A stretch of DNA of 17,351 nt from an uncultured Ignavibacteria bacterium (lineage in GTDB: Bacteria > Bacteroidota > Ignavibacteria > Kapaibacteriales > UBA961): assembly GCA_937868245.1 (NCBI GenBank), contig CALMMI010000734.1, positions 1-17,351 of the forward strand. Direction: 5' to 3'. Positions 1 through 7,073 of this stretch are shown here, piece after piece; positions within the stretch are counted from its first letter, which is position 1, and every line of letters begins with the position of its first letter. The notes beneath the pieces are model-generated. The model searched no databases and had not been told where the DNA came from. It saw nothing but the letters and a program-made list of their open reading frames with translations. The position numbers and the translations under genes are program-made.

Positions 1-2
1 TT

Positions 3-53
3 GTAGGCGGGCTGCATGACATTGAGACGGGGCGGGTTACTTTTTATGAGTAG
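3..53 (+). CDS. C-terminal end of a probable beta-carbonic anhydrase (partial)
   Basis: Frame 3 is open from the window edge to a TAG at 51-53 and encodes VGGLHDIETGRVTFYE. Beta-carbonic anhydrases characteristically end in a G-x-x-Y/H-D-hydrophobic-x-TG-x-V-x-F strand, which this fits. A strong hairpin terminator on the same strand follows within 20 bp, supporting a real gene end. Only 16 residues are visible and no catalytic Cys/His/Asp can be checked, so the family is a tentative match to the last beta strand. The rest of the gene lies to the left of the window. Confidence 0.5.
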   Translation, partial: VGGLHDIETGRVTFYE

Positions 54-72
54 TATGTGATGCTAATTTCTG

Positions 73-113
73 ATGTCCATTCATTATAATAAAATGAATG
101 GACATTTTGTTTT
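73..113 (+). terminator. Rho-independent terminator of the left-edge gene
   Basis: A perfect 13-bp inverted repeat (73-85 with 93-105) with a 7-nt loop is followed by a T-rich tail (ttttgtttt, 105-113). It lies 20 bp after the stop of the forward partial gene and just before the stop of the convergent gene at 119. The tail is on the plus side only, so it mainly serves the plus strand, although the stem could also slow reverse transcription. Confidence 0.8.
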
Positions 114-118
114 CGTAG

Positions 119-649
119 CTATAGGCGGTACACAATAGTTGTACTGATACTTGGGAAAACCGGAAACTCAAAGCTGTAGTCTATCCATTGTGAACTTGGT
201 TTCTTTACCTGTCGATTGTCATATATTTGAATTAATAGCCCGGCATCAATTGAAAGGGTAACAGCATCCGACAGGTTAAAATCACGTCCCAAACGAAAAT
301 TACTGTAAATATAGGTGTCTTTTACGAAGTCGGTTTCTTCCCAAAGATAAGTTACTCCGGCACGAACATACCATATACCTTGCATTGACCGTTCGGATAC
401 AGTTCCAAAATGGTAATGACCATCCACCATCAGCGAAACAATCGTTTCTCCCCCAACAGGGAGAGAGCCGATACTAAATCCAAATTGAGTCTGCCCAGTT
501 TGATAACGCATACCTAAACTCAGCAATTCCGGAATTCCTGTAGCACCGGTTAGGCAAATTCTATCTTGTGCTGAAAGTGAAGAAGCAGAATACAGTCCTG
601 TTGCTGTGAATATCAGTACACCAAGTATAATGCTCGTTATCTTTTTCAT
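119..649 (-). CDS. Small secreted, probable outer-membrane beta-barrel protein of unknown function
   Basis: This 176-residue protein has a clear Sec signal: MKK, a hydrophobic stretch (residues 6-20), then a small-residue region ending SLSAQ, with cleavage likely near residue 27. The mature part has no membrane helix. It shows alternating hydrophobic/polar segments rich in Gly, Tyr and Ser (around residues 36-60, 68-80, 92-104, 115-125, 131-143 and 155-176) and ends in a hydrophobic/aromatic strand finishing TTIVYRL, as small outer-membrane barrels often do. I do not recognise the family. It lies 79 bp downstream of cfa on the same strand and could be read through from it, or start from its own promoter in that gap. 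No Shine-Dalgarno sequence is visible. Secretion is well supported; the barrel is inferred from strand pattern only. Confidence 0.7.
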   Translation of the reverse strand: MKKITSIILGVLIFTATGLYSASSLSAQDRICLTGATGIPELLSLGMRYQTGQTQFGFSIGSLPVGGETIVSLMVDGHYHFGTVSERSMQGIWYVRAGVTYLWEETDFVKDTYIYSNFRLGRDFNLSDAVTLSIDAGLLIQIYDNRQVKKPSSQWIDYSFEFPVFPSISTTIVYRL

Positions 650-728
650 GGAAGTTGTTCAAATAATTTTGTAATACCAACCTTGTCCTATACAATACAC
701 ATACATTGCATGCTCAACTGTTAATTTC

Positions 729-1907
729 TTATGTATAATCATAAAACAACTTCACTACATCTTCATTTAATGCAAATACAGATTTCCTATCGTATAGAAT
801 TATACCGCCTGGCACCCCATTTTTTGAAAACACCATTTGCCACAATTGATTTTTTCTTGCTCTAAAAGCACCTGCACACATTAGCAGATAATATTTCCAC
901 ATACGGAAGAACTTTTCATCGTACTTATCTTTCAAATTATCCCAATTAGCAACAAAGTTGTTGTGCCATGCTACCAATGTCTTATCATAATCAGCACCGA
1001 AATTGTGGCAATCTTCTAACACAAACAAACCATCAATTGCTTTCCCAATTTGTTGGATGGAGGGCAACATTGAACCGGGAAAAATATATTTGTTCATCCA
1101 CGGGTCGGTTGAGGTAAGTGATGTACTGTTTCCAATTGTATGAAGTAAAAACAAACCTTCATCTTTTAAGCACTTATGTACGATTTGCATATACTTCCTA
1201 TAATTCTTGTACCCCACATGCTCAAACATACCAATTGATACAATCGCATCAAACTTTTCGCTTAAATCTCTATAGTCCATTAGTTTAAGTTCTATTGGCA
1301 TTCCTGCGCACATTTTTCTCCCCAATTCAATTTGCTGTTCTGATACTGTAATACCGGTTACATGCACAGAGTATTTTTCTACAGCAAATTTTGCAAAACT
1401 GCCCCAACCGCATCCAATATCAAGAACTTTCATTCCTGAATGCAGATTTAATTTTCTACACGTCATATCCAATTTATGCTCTTGAGCTTCTTCAAGATTG
1501 GCAGCATTTTTCCAATACCCGCAGGTATAGGTCATTCTTTTATCAAGCATATTGATAAAAATATCATTACCAAGATCATAGTGTTTTTGACCGTTGTCAA
1601 ATGCAAGTGCCTTAGTTTGCTTGTTAAAAATTTTTGCAAGGAAAATCTCAGTAACTAATTTCCAATTGGTTTTGATCTTTTTATCAATATTTGATTCTAA
1701 AACTCTGGTAAAGAATTCATCCAGTTGTTTACAATCCCACAACTTTTCTACATACGCTTCTCCGGCTCCTAAAGAGCCGCTCGAGAATACTTTCGAGTAG
1801 AACTCATCATTGTTTACTATAATATCCCAAGGGTTTTTTCCATTGATGCTAATTTGAGCTGAAGCCAGAAGTTCGTTTAGACTTGATTTTAATCGTTCAG
1901 TTTTCAT
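729..1907 (-). CDS. cfa: Cyclopropane-fatty-acyl-phospholipid synthase
   Basis: The enzyme transfers a methylene group from S-adenosylmethionine to the cis double bond of acyl chains in membrane phospholipids. The protein aligns by eye with E. coli Cfa over almost its full length: INGxxPxDI near the N-terminus, HYDLGNDIF, the SAM-binding motif VLDIGCGWG (161-169), IVSIGMFEHVG (222-232), HTIG, NFGADYDKTL, and CAGAFRARxxQLWQMVFS near the end. Catalytic positions equivalent to Cys139, Glu239 and His266 of E. coli appear kept (Cys129, Glu229 and His256 here). I chose the ATG at 1907 (392 residues). A TTG seven codons upstream is possible, but neither start has a Shine-Dalgarno sequence. After the usual end there is an extra tail of about 20 residues. 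The gene lies 101 bp after the OmpA gene and may be co-transcribed with it. Cfa usually acts in stationary phase or acid stress. Confidence 0.95.
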   Translation of the reverse strand: MKTERLKSSLNELLASAQISINGKNPWDIIVNNDEFYSKVFSSGSLGAGEAYVEKLWDCKQLDEFFTRVLESNIDKKIKTNWKLVTEIFLAKIFNKQTKALAFDNGQKHYDLGNDIFINMLDKRMTYTCGYWKNAANLEEAQEHKLDMTCRKLNLHSGMKVLDIGCGWGSFAKFAVEKYSVHVTGITVSEQQIELGRKMCAGMPIELKLMDYRDLSEKFDAIVSIGMFEHVGYKNYRKYMQIVHKCLKDEGLFLLHTIGNSTSLTSTDPWMNKYIFPGSMLPSIQQIGKAIDGLFVLEDCHNFGADYDKTLVAWHNNFVANWDNLKDKYDEKFFRMWKYYLLMCAGAFRARKNQLWQMVFSKNGVPGGIILYDRKSVFALNEDVVKLFYDYT

Positions 1908-2008
1908 GTTATATAATAATTGACTCAAACATGAGGATTAACTGTAAGTTTCAACAAAAATAGGCAGTAAATTAGAACTATTCAATAGAATATTCAACAG
2001 GTACAAGT

Positions 2009-3085
2009 TTATAGTTTGATGAATTCAACTCTGCGGTTCTTTGCTTTATTCAACACATTTTCATTTGGCGCAAGAGGCTCGGTAGAACCTTTACCATCTG
2101 TTTCAATCCTTGCATTTTCAATCGAAAATCCATCCACAAGCTCTTTCTTTACTGAGGCAGCCCTACGTTTTGAAAGATCGAGATTAAGTGCATTATCACC
2201 ATCCGAATCGGTATGCCCCACTATCTTAATTTTCAAATTTGGATTCTCTTTCATAACTTGTGCAATTTCTTTTAAAGTAGAATATGATTCAGGTTTTACT
2301 TTATCGGAATTTACATCAAATTGAATCCCATAGGAAATCAACTTGCCCTCTTTAAGTAACTTATTTCGCATATCAGGCAGTCCGGCTGCAATTCTAAAAT
2401 TAGCGATTAGCGGTGTTCCTTCTTCGTTTGTTTGAAACCTGAAAATATTATACTTGTAGTTGGCTATCATTCCACGGGGTAAATCAAATACCTTGTTTTG
2501 CCCTACGTACATACGGAGCCTCTGTTTCTGCACCCAAAAAGCAAAGTGAATTTTTTCGGATGCCTTAATTATTTGGCTTACACTTCCATTATCTTTATAC
2601 CCCTCGTCGGTATCCGACCAATTAGTCCATGAAATTGTTTCATAACTTGGAGTAATTCTAACACCTGCTTTGCCAGGTATAGCACCACCTTCATTTGGAT
2701 TGCTTACAGTTCCGCTTACAATTAAGAAATCAACACCGCTCATCATCTCATTATCGCTTACATTATGCGGAATAATATCAAATTCTATCGTAAAATTCTC
2801 AGAATAGTCACCCTTTGTTTCTGGAATAAAATACCCGCTTTTGGTCATTTGAAACCAGTGTTCCGGATTATTTGAAACAGTAACTATTTCACCGCTACTG
2901 TTTGTGTTCCATTGAGCAGGGAAATCTCCTATTGTTTCGGAGGCGAAGTCATCAAAGAAAACAACTTTCTCACCCGGTATAAAATCATACTTTGATGTAA
3001 TCTGATTTACTTCCTGAGAGTGCATGTAAAAACATGAGACGAAAAAAATAAAACCGGATAAAAGACTACTTTTTGACGTTTTCAT
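2009..3085 (-). CDS. OmpA-family peptidoglycan-binding protein with N-terminal jelly-roll-like domain
   Basis: A Sec signal (MKTSKSSLLSGFIFFVSCFYMHSQ) is followed by a domain of about 200 residues containing FDDFASETIGDFPAQWN. This resembles the LamG/concanavalin-like folds found in front of OmpA domains in Bacteroidota. The C-terminal OmpA domain (about 250-358) begins GIQFDVNSDKVKPES and carries the peptidoglycan-binding motif GHTDSDG (290-296), followed by NLDLSKRRAASVKKEL and NRRVEFIKL. Known OmpA domains bind diaminopimelate in peptidoglycan, so the protein should tie the outer layer or outer membrane to the wall. The reading frame is open up to a GTG at 3187, but the ATG at 3085 places the signal peptide at the N-terminus and is preferred (358 residues). 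A TATAAT hexamer (complement of 3104-3109) just upstream hints at a second promoter. The gene follows the lipoprotein gene after 110 bp and the two are probably co-transcribed. Confidence 0.9.
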   Translation of the reverse strand: MKTSKSSLLSGFIFFVSCFYMHSQEVNQITSKYDFIPGEKVVFFDDFASETIGDFPAQWNTNSSGEIVTVSNNPEHWFQMTKSGYFIPETKGDYSENFTIEFDIIPHNVSDNEMMSGVDFLIVSGTVSNPNEGGAIPGKAGVRITPSYETISWTNWSDTDEGYKDNGSVSQIIKASEKIHFAFWVQKQRLRMYVGQNKVFDLPRGMIANYKYNIFRFQTNEEGTPLIANFRIAAGLPDMRNKLLKEGKLISYGIQFDVNSDKVKPESYSTLKEIAQVMKENPNLKIKIVGHTDSDGDNALNLDLSKRRAASVKKELVDGFSIENARIETDGKGSTEPLAPNENVLNKAKNRRVEFIKL

Positions 3086-3195
3086 AGGAGATTCCCTTAT
3101 AGTATTATACAGCCAATTCTTATTCTTCATTCCTGATGAACAGTTAATTACCAATGTGTTGATAATTAACGATATACCTGCAATCACACCACTTA

Positions 3196-3951
3196 TTAAT
3201 TGTGCGTAAAAATCCCAAGTCTAAATACTTGACCATTTTTTGTTTGCAAAATTACACCTACTAAACCATATTTATGATTCGTTATATATGTAATTTTATC
3301 AATAATAGGATCCTCTTTGGTCTGCTCAATTTTTAGTACTTTAATAAGCCAAAACCCCATATAATAATCATCTGTTGTTGATTTACTTACTACAGTTCTT
3401 GTTATCTTAACTCCATCAGGGTCGGTAAATTCATATTTATCACCAACATTTGCAGAATATTTGATAATTGTATAAGGCTTGGACATATCTCCCCCGCTGG
3501 TCATATACTCCTGAATTCCTTCAGATGTAACTTTCATCTTTAAATCAAACTCTGCGTGCATCTTGGCTTTGTTATTTGTATCAATAGTAACACCATATTT
3601 CTTAAGATACTTATCTACCATTGCAGATTTTATATCTTTTGGGAGGTCTTTTGTACCAAGAAGTGAGTCAATCATGTTTATAAACACAGAGTCGAATCCT
3701 GATCTCACATGGATATTAATTACACCATTATCATTCTTTGTTGTTATTGCCGTATCTTTCTGATGGTCAAAGCCTGGATTCCATGTTTCGGAATAAAAAT
3801 TTGCAACAAACTCACCACCTACTTTCGTAAGTTCAAGGTTTGTTTCTCCACCTATTTCATTTGGCCCGAGTACACTAGTATCGTTACATGCGAAGAAGAT
3901 AAACATGCAACATACAACAACCGGAATAAATATATTTTGAAACGTTTTCAT
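3196..3951 (-). CDS. Lipoprotein of unknown function
   Basis: The 251-residue product starts MKTFQN, then a hydrophobic stretch ending in a lipobox FFAC, with Cys22 as the lipidated residue, so it should be anchored in a membrane on the periplasmic side. The mature part is hydrophilic with mixed alpha/beta character and repeated strand-like segments (TIIKYSANVGDKYEFTD around 160-178, then a VSKSTTDDYY-type region and a C-terminal strand ending GQVFRLGIFTHN). I recognise no named domain; such proteins are common as hypothetical lipoproteins in Bacteroidota. Start choice is supported by AAAGG (complement of 3960-3964) eight bases before the ATG. It is the first gene after the divergent control region and precedes the OmpA gene, which suggests a shared envelope role; that role is inferred from position only. 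Confidence 0.8.
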   Translation of the reverse strand: MKTFQNIFIPVVVCCMFIFFACNDTSVLGPNEIGGETNLELTKVGGEFVANFYSETWNPGFDHQKDTAITTKNDNGVINIHVRSGFDSVFINMIDSLLGTKDLPKDIKSAMVDKYLKKYGVTIDTNNKAKMHAEFDLKMKVTSEGIQEYMTSGGDMSKPYTIIKYSANVGDKYEFTDPDGVKITRTVVSKSTTDDYYMGFWLIKVLKIEQTKEDPIIDKITYITNHKYGLVGVILQTKNGQVFRLGIFTHN

Positions 3952-3959
3952 CAGTTCAT

Positions 3960-3964
3960 CCTTT
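3960..3964 (-). promoter_or_regulatory. Shine-Dalgarno site of the lipoprotein gene
   Basis: On the minus strand AAAGG stands 8 nt before the ATG at 3951. It fixes the start of the lipoprotein and shows that at least some genes here use SD-led initiation, which is uncommon in classical Bacteroidia. Confidence 0.6.
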
Positions 3965-4013
3965 GTAATTTGTAAATAATATTCACTTTTGACAGATGCA
4001 AATTAGCTGTTAA

Positions 4014-4041
4014 ATTATAGAGATTCTATGACTTTTGTCAT
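4014..4041 (-). promoter_or_regulatory. Sigma70-like promoter for the lipoprotein/OmpA genes
   Basis: Reading the minus strand, ATGACA (complement of 4036-4041; 5/6 match to TTGACA) is separated by 16 bp from a perfect TATAAT (complement of 4014-4019). Transcription would start near 4007, giving a leader of about 55 nt that includes the SD site. The -35 box lies inside a palindrome. Prediction is by eye; Bacteroidota proper use a different consensus, so this depends on the host lineage. Confidence 0.5.
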
Positions 4042-4054
4042 ATAACTCTCTATA
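4016..4054. promoter_or_regulatory. Nested palindrome overlapping the promoter (candidate operator)
   Basis: The inner palindrome is TATGAC-N4-GTCATA (4027-4032 and 4037-4042). An outer perfect 8-bp repeat TATAGAGA/TCTCTATA (4016-4023 and 4047-4054) surrounds it. The half-site with 4-bp spacing has the geometry of CRP/FNR-family sites (FNR TTGAT-N4-ATCAA; DNR TTGAC-N4-GTCAA). It overlaps the -35 box of the reverse promoter, where a bound protein would block or alter polymerase binding. The regulator is unknown and the family assignment is an inference from spacing. Confidence 0.45.
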
Positions 4055-4122
4055 GTTGGAAATAATTCTCAAAAATTCTCAAAAAACAGATAATTATATG
4101 GATAAAAAGGATATTAAGCATC

Positions 4123-4145
4123 AACTGTTAAAGTATAGAACAGTT
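4123..4145. repeat. Inverted repeat AACTGTT-N9-AACAGTT
   Basis: A perfect 7-bp inverted repeat (4123-4129 with 4139-4145) lies about 30 bp upstream of the forward -35 box at 4173. With a 9-bp spacer it could be a regulator site for the kinase-like gene. In AT-rich DNA a repeat of this size may also arise by chance. Confidence 0.25.
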
Positions 4146-4172
4146 CATTTCTAGTTCTCACCTTTTGCTTGT

Positions 4173-4202
4173 TTGAAGGAAAACTGTAAATTTGAATATT
4201 AT
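4173..4202 (+). promoter_or_regulatory. Candidate sigma70-like promoter of the kinase-like gene
   Basis: TTGAAG (4173-4178) and TATTAT (4197-4202) are separated by 18 bp and would give a leader of about 80 nt before the ATG at 4292. The match is moderate (4/6 and 5/6), and it is the best forward candidate seen in this gap. Confidence 0.35.
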
Positions 4203-4291
4203 GTACTTCGGATGGCAAATCATCAAATGGAAAATAAATAATTTTAAGTAACCAAACCTATAATTAATCTTTTAATTTACTGCTAAAATTC

Positions 4292-4852
4292 ATGAAAATT
4301 CATATTTTCGGTGCATCAGGTTCAGGTGTGACTACCCTGGGTAAAGAACTCTCCAGACAGACAGATATGAAGTATTTTGACTGTGATGATTACTTTTGGG
4401 AGCCAACCGAGTTATCCTATACAAAGAAACGGCTTCCTGAAATACGAAACCGGATGCTAAACGATGATTTAGGTAAAAGTTACAATTGGGTCTTGGGAGG
4501 GTCGCTTATTCAATGGGGGTATGATTTTCATTCAACATTTGATTTGGCAGTCTTTCTGTGGATACCTCCCGAAATACGAATTGAGAGAGTTAAAATTCGG
4601 GAGTATAATCGGTTTGGTGAAAAAAACTTCAACGACCCACTAAGGAGTAAACAATATCAGGAGTTTATTGAATGGGTATCCGGTTATGACAATAATTCAT
4701 CCACAGGCAGAAATTTAGAATTACATGAACTGTTTCTAAAAAAAGTACAATGTGATACTTTAGAAATTCGTGGTGACTACACAACAGAACAGCGTATTGA
4801 TATGATTATCAATAAAATCAACCGTAATAGTATGTGTGTAAGGCAGTCTTGA
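4292..4852 (+). CDS. P-loop nucleotide kinase-like protein (shikimate/adenylate kinase fold) with atypical Walker A
   Basis: This 186-residue cytoplasmic protein begins MKIHIFGASGSGVTTLG, a beta strand followed by a P-loop (residues 7-15), as in small nucleotide, shikimate or gluconate kinases and the FlaR-like 'topology modulation' family. The loop reads GASGSGVTT, so the usual Walker A lysine is replaced by Val13. From memory, relatives with GASGSG(T/V)TTLG exist, so this may be family-typical rather than decay. DCDDYFW (30-36) suits the acidic substrate-side segment, LAVFLWIPPEIRIERVKIRE (85-104) the LID-side strand-helix with Arg, and FNDP a loop. The substrate is unknown. The gene stands alone, with its own promoter region and a strong terminator 20 bp after the stop. 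No SD is visible. Confidence 0.75.
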   Translation: MKIHIFGASGSGVTTLGKELSRQTDMKYFDCDDYFWEPTELSYTKKRLPEIRNRMLNDDLGKSYNWVLGGSLIQWGYDFHSTFDLAVFLWIPPEIRIERVKIREYNRFGEKNFNDPLRSKQYQEFIEWVSGYDNNSSTGRNLELHELFLKKVQCDTLEIRGDYTTEQRIDMIINKINRNSMCVRQS

Positions 4853-4872
4853 AAAAAATTTCAATTTTTAGC

Positions 4873-4904
4873 AACAAAGGCGTTCAAATGAACGCCTTTG
4901 TTTT
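4873..4904. terminator. Bidirectional Rho-independent terminator between convergent genes
   Basis: A perfect 14-bp inverted repeat (4873-4886 with 4889-4902), GC-rich in the middle (AAAGGCGTTC), is followed by TTTT on the plus strand. On the minus strand it is followed by a T-rich run (complement of 4861-4870). It ends the kinase-like gene (+) and the Spy-like gene (-) that converge here. Confidence 0.85.
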
Positions 4905-4916
4905 ATATTTGTATAA

Positions 4917-5318
4917 TTATCTAAGATCTTTCTTCTCAATTTTTTTTCTTTTCAGTTCTTCTTTTTGTTTTACTTTCCATACTTCATACTTTTTTACTTG
5001 TTCTGTGTTCAGTACACCAACTATACTTACTTCTAATGCCTTTAAACGTTCTTTTTCTTGCATTTTCCTCATGTTAGTGTCAGTAACTGGTGATGCCTTG
5101 GCTTGAGCATGACTCTCTTTGACTAAATTTTGAATTTTGGTAACTTGCTCGTCTGATAGTGAAAGTGCATATTTCATTTTTTGAAGTTGTGAACCAATAT
5201 GAGGCTTTTTAGTATCTGACCAACTTTGAACTGTATATGTTTTTTGTGCAGTTGAGCAGTAAACCGTCATTATCCCGAATATAAAAACAAAGGCTAGATT
5301 TTTGAAACTACTTTTCAT
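4917..5318 (-). CDS. Spy/CpxP-like (LTXXQ-type) periplasmic protein
   Basis: The 133-residue product has a Sec signal (MKSSFKNLAFVFIFGIMTVYCSTAQ). The Cys at 21 is not in a good lipobox, so cleavage after STAQ is more likely than lipidation. The mature protein is helical and very basic at its end, with two LTxxQ-like motifs: LSDEQ (54-58) and LNTEQ (103-107). These are the signature of the Spy/CpxP family, whose members act as periplasmic ATP-independent chaperones or stress and metal sensors. The reading frame is open up to 5429, but the ATG at 5318 has AGGAG six bases before it and gives a proper signal peptide; the longer form would also overlap nrnA. It is divergently arranged with nrnA. 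A candidate promoter (TTGTTT-N16-TAAAAT) lies upstream. Confidence 0.75.
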   Translation of the reverse strand: MKSSFKNLAFVFIFGIMTVYCSTAQKTYTVQSWSDTKKPHIGSQLQKMKYALSLSDEQVTKIQNLVKESHAQAKASPVTDTNMRKMQEKERLKALEVSIVGVLNTEQVKKYEVWKVKQKEELKRKKIEKKDLR

Positions 5319-5324
5319 AGAATT

Positions 5325-5329
5325 CTCCT
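5325..5329 (-). promoter_or_regulatory. Shine-Dalgarno site of the Spy-like gene
   Basis: AGGAG on the minus strand is 6 nt before the ATG at 5318. It decides the start against the longer open frame. Confidence 0.7.
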
Positions 5330-5419
5330 GTAAATTTTGAAATTTTATTAAATTGATTCTTGTAAACAATATAACGATAAGCCGGCATAGTTTGCCCCAA
5401 TCTACTTTAAATACCCGAA

Positions 5420-6418
5420 ATGAACACACTTGAAGCCGGAATTCCTCAATGTCTTGACATTCTTTTATCTGCTAACAATATAGTTATCACGACTCATCAA
5501 AATCCTGACGGTGATGCTATAGGCTCTGCACTCGGACTTTACCATTTTGCAATCAGCAGAGGTATCAATGCTACTGTTATCAATACAAGCCCCACACCAT
5601 CAAACTTAACATTCCTGCCATCGGCTGATAACATTCATGTTTTTACTCATGAAAACGACAATGATACAATCCAAAAGGCGGATGCTATTTTCATACTTGA
5701 TCTGAACAGCATCAAACGTATTCAAACAATGGAAGAGAGTGTTACCTCTTCACCGGCAAAAAAGGTTCTTATAGATCATCATCAGAATCCGTCTATCTCT
5801 CCGGATGTTGCCGTGATTGATACAGGCTCGTGCTCTACCTGCGAACTAATCTATAAAATTATACTTGCTTCTGGTGAATCCTTTTCCCCTGAAATTGCCA
5901 CTGCACTCTATACAGGAATTATGACGGATACCGGAAGTTTTCGTTTTTCAAGAACAACAGCCAACGTCTTCAGAATTGCAGGTTCACTTGTTGAATATGG
6001 AGCAGACCCCGTTTACATTGCAGAAAATGTATTTAATTCATCGGGCTTTAACAGAACTGTATTATTAGGAAAAGCACTTGGCTCGTTACAATTGTTCTAT
6101 GACGGAAAATTATCGGTGATGAGTGTTACATCAGAGGATTTTTTACAAACAAAGACATTGGAAGAGGATACGGATGGGTTCGTTCAACATACTCTTACTA
6201 TCGCAGGAGTAATAATGGGGATATTATTTATAGAACTACCAAATTCCAACATAGTAAAAATATCTATCCGCTCTAAGGGAAGCGTTCAGGCTAATTCACT
6301 GGCAGCGGACTTTAACGGAGGCGGTCATTTAAATGCTGCTGCAACAAGAATTCACGATAATTCACTGGCAGATACAATGAAAATGATAATCGAAAAAGCA
6401 GGGCAATATTTGATATAA
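5420..6418 (+). CDS. nrnA: DHH-family phosphoesterase, NrnA-type nanoRNase/pAp phosphatase
   Basis: This 332-residue cytoplasmic enzyme of the DHH/DHHA1 class degrades 2-5-nt RNA fragments to mononucleotides and often also dephosphorylates 3'-phosphoadenosine 5'-phosphate. The metal-binding motifs are present and in order: THQNPDGDAIGSA (His26, Asp30, Asp32), FILDLNS (Asp94), the signature DHH (119-121) and TDTGSFRFS (Asp170). The DHHA1 substrate-binding end has FNGGGHLNAAA (298-308). Length is typical (about 310-340). No SD sequence is visible before the ATG; a short AT-rich gap of about 100 bp separates it from the divergent Spy-like gene and should hold promoters for both. A lipoprotein gene follows 16 bp downstream and is probably co-transcribed. 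Confidence 0.93.
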   Translation: MNTLEAGIPQCLDILLSANNIVITTHQNPDGDAIGSALGLYHFAISRGINATVINTSPTPSNLTFLPSADNIHVFTHENDNDTIQKADAIFILDLNSIKRIQTMEESVTSSPAKKVLIDHHQNPSISPDVAVIDTGSCSTCELIYKIILASGESFSPEIATALYTGIMTDTGSFRFSRTTANVFRIAGSLVEYGADPVYIAENVFNSSGFNRTVLLGKALGSLQLFYDGKLSVMSVTSEDFLQTKTLEEDTDGFVQHTLTIAGVIMGILFIELPNSNIVKISIRSKGSVQANSLAADFNGGGHLNAAATRIHDNSLADTMKMIIEKAGQYLI

Positions 6419-6434
6419 CTTCTAATCAAGCAGA

Positions 6435-6953
6435 ATGAAAAGTATAAATATTTTCATAGGCTTCCTAATCTTTACTTCAATTGGATGTTCTTCAATTGAC
6501 GGATTTTATGATAGAAATCCGGTTCTCGTGAATATTATTGAAAATAGTATCGGTAAACCTGTTGATTATTTTTATGATCAACTCCAGAGCAATTCATTCA
6601 ACCCGGAAAGACTCCAGTCAAGAGCAATGACTACAGAAGAGCACCAGGATTTCGGTATCGAGGTCAAACTACCTAAGGAAAAGAACAAAAGTACTTCCGA
6701 AATTGTCCTCAGAATACGATTCGATATGCACAGGAAAGCACTTGATACATCTTTAACTACCCCACCGGCTATATATGCAACCCGACCTATAGTTTTTCAA
6801 AATAACGGTAAGTATATTGTTGAGTTTATTCGTGTTATTGAGTACGAAAACAACAAGGTGATTTTCAGCCGGATTTTTGATAAATCATTAGGTTCAGATT
6901 TCAACAAACCTGCCGAATACATCTCAGCAATCAAATATAAGAGAAAAAAATAA
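6435..6953 (+). CDS. Small lipoprotein of unknown function
   Basis: The 172-residue product has a lipoprotein signal (MKSINIFIGFLIFTSIGC), with Cys18 after a TSIG lipobox, and a hydrophilic mature part with alternating strands (EIVLRIRFDMHRK around 88-100, YIVEFIRVIEYENNKVIFSR around 127-146) and a very basic end (KYKRKK). No known family is recognised. It starts 16 bp after nrnA and is almost certainly in the same transcript, although nrnA is a housekeeping gene and nothing suggests a shared function. The stop codon's last two bases are the first two bases of the 74-bp palindrome. Confidence 0.8.
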   Translation: MKSINIFIGFLIFTSIGCSSIDGFYDRNPVLVNIIENSIGKPVDYFYDQLQSNSFNPERLQSRAMTTEEHQDFGIEVKLPKEKNKSTSEIVLRIRFDMHRKALDTSLTTPPAIYATRPIVFQNNGKYIVEFIRVIEYENNKVIFSRIFDKSLGSDFNKPAEYISAIKYKRKK

Positions 6954-7025
6954 TGGTATTCTAACTTGCAATTTTGTGATGATAACTATTCGTTATATCA
7001 CAAAAAAACAGGTAAGAATACCATT
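6952..7025. repeat. 74-bp nested palindrome between convergent genes
   Basis: The outer arms are a perfect 11-bp inverted repeat AATGGTATTCT/AGAATACCATT (6952-6962 with 7015-7025). The inner arms are TTTTGTGAT/ATCACAAAA (6972-6980 with 6997-7005) and ATAAC/GTTAT (6982-6986 with 6992-6996), with a 5-nt loop TATTC. The 9-bp spacers between outer and inner arms are partly complementary too. Both strands lack a clear T tract after the inner hairpin, so it is not a textbook terminator. It probably ends or protects transcripts of the convergent genes, or is a relic of a small palindromic mobile repeat. Confidence 0.6.
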
Positions 7026-7073
7026 CTTGGATATGCTTTGTTTTGATGAAAATCTTCCTATCAAACGTTCACA

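Larger units (their letters stand above)
3952..4291. other. Divergent intergenic control region (340 bp)
   Basis: No gene of credible length was found here on either strand (only chance ORFs of about 20 codons). The region separates the reverse lipoprotein/OmpA genes from the forward kinase-like gene. It contains a sigma70-like promoter on each strand, a nested palindrome (4016-4054), a tandem AATTCTCAAAA repeat (about 4065-4085) and a second inverted repeat (4123-4145). Each is listed separately where it can be supported. Confidence 0.7.

Noticed and set aside
1979..1992. Hairpin TATTC-AATA-GAATA after the OmpA gene as a terminator
   Set aside because: Only a 5-bp AT-rich stem with no T run; not convincing.
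3086..3187. N-terminal extension of the OmpA protein from a GTG at 3187
   Set aside because: It would place 34 residues before a standard signal peptide; intergenic location fits better.
4098..4154. 18-codon forward ORF (MDKKDIKHQLLKYRTVHF), a possible leader peptide
   Set aside because: It lies upstream of the predicted promoter, has no SD and no attenuator-like structure; likely chance.
5319..5429. N-terminal extension of the Spy-like protein
   Set aside because: It would overlap nrnA and bury the signal peptide; the ATG at 5318 has a good ribosome site.
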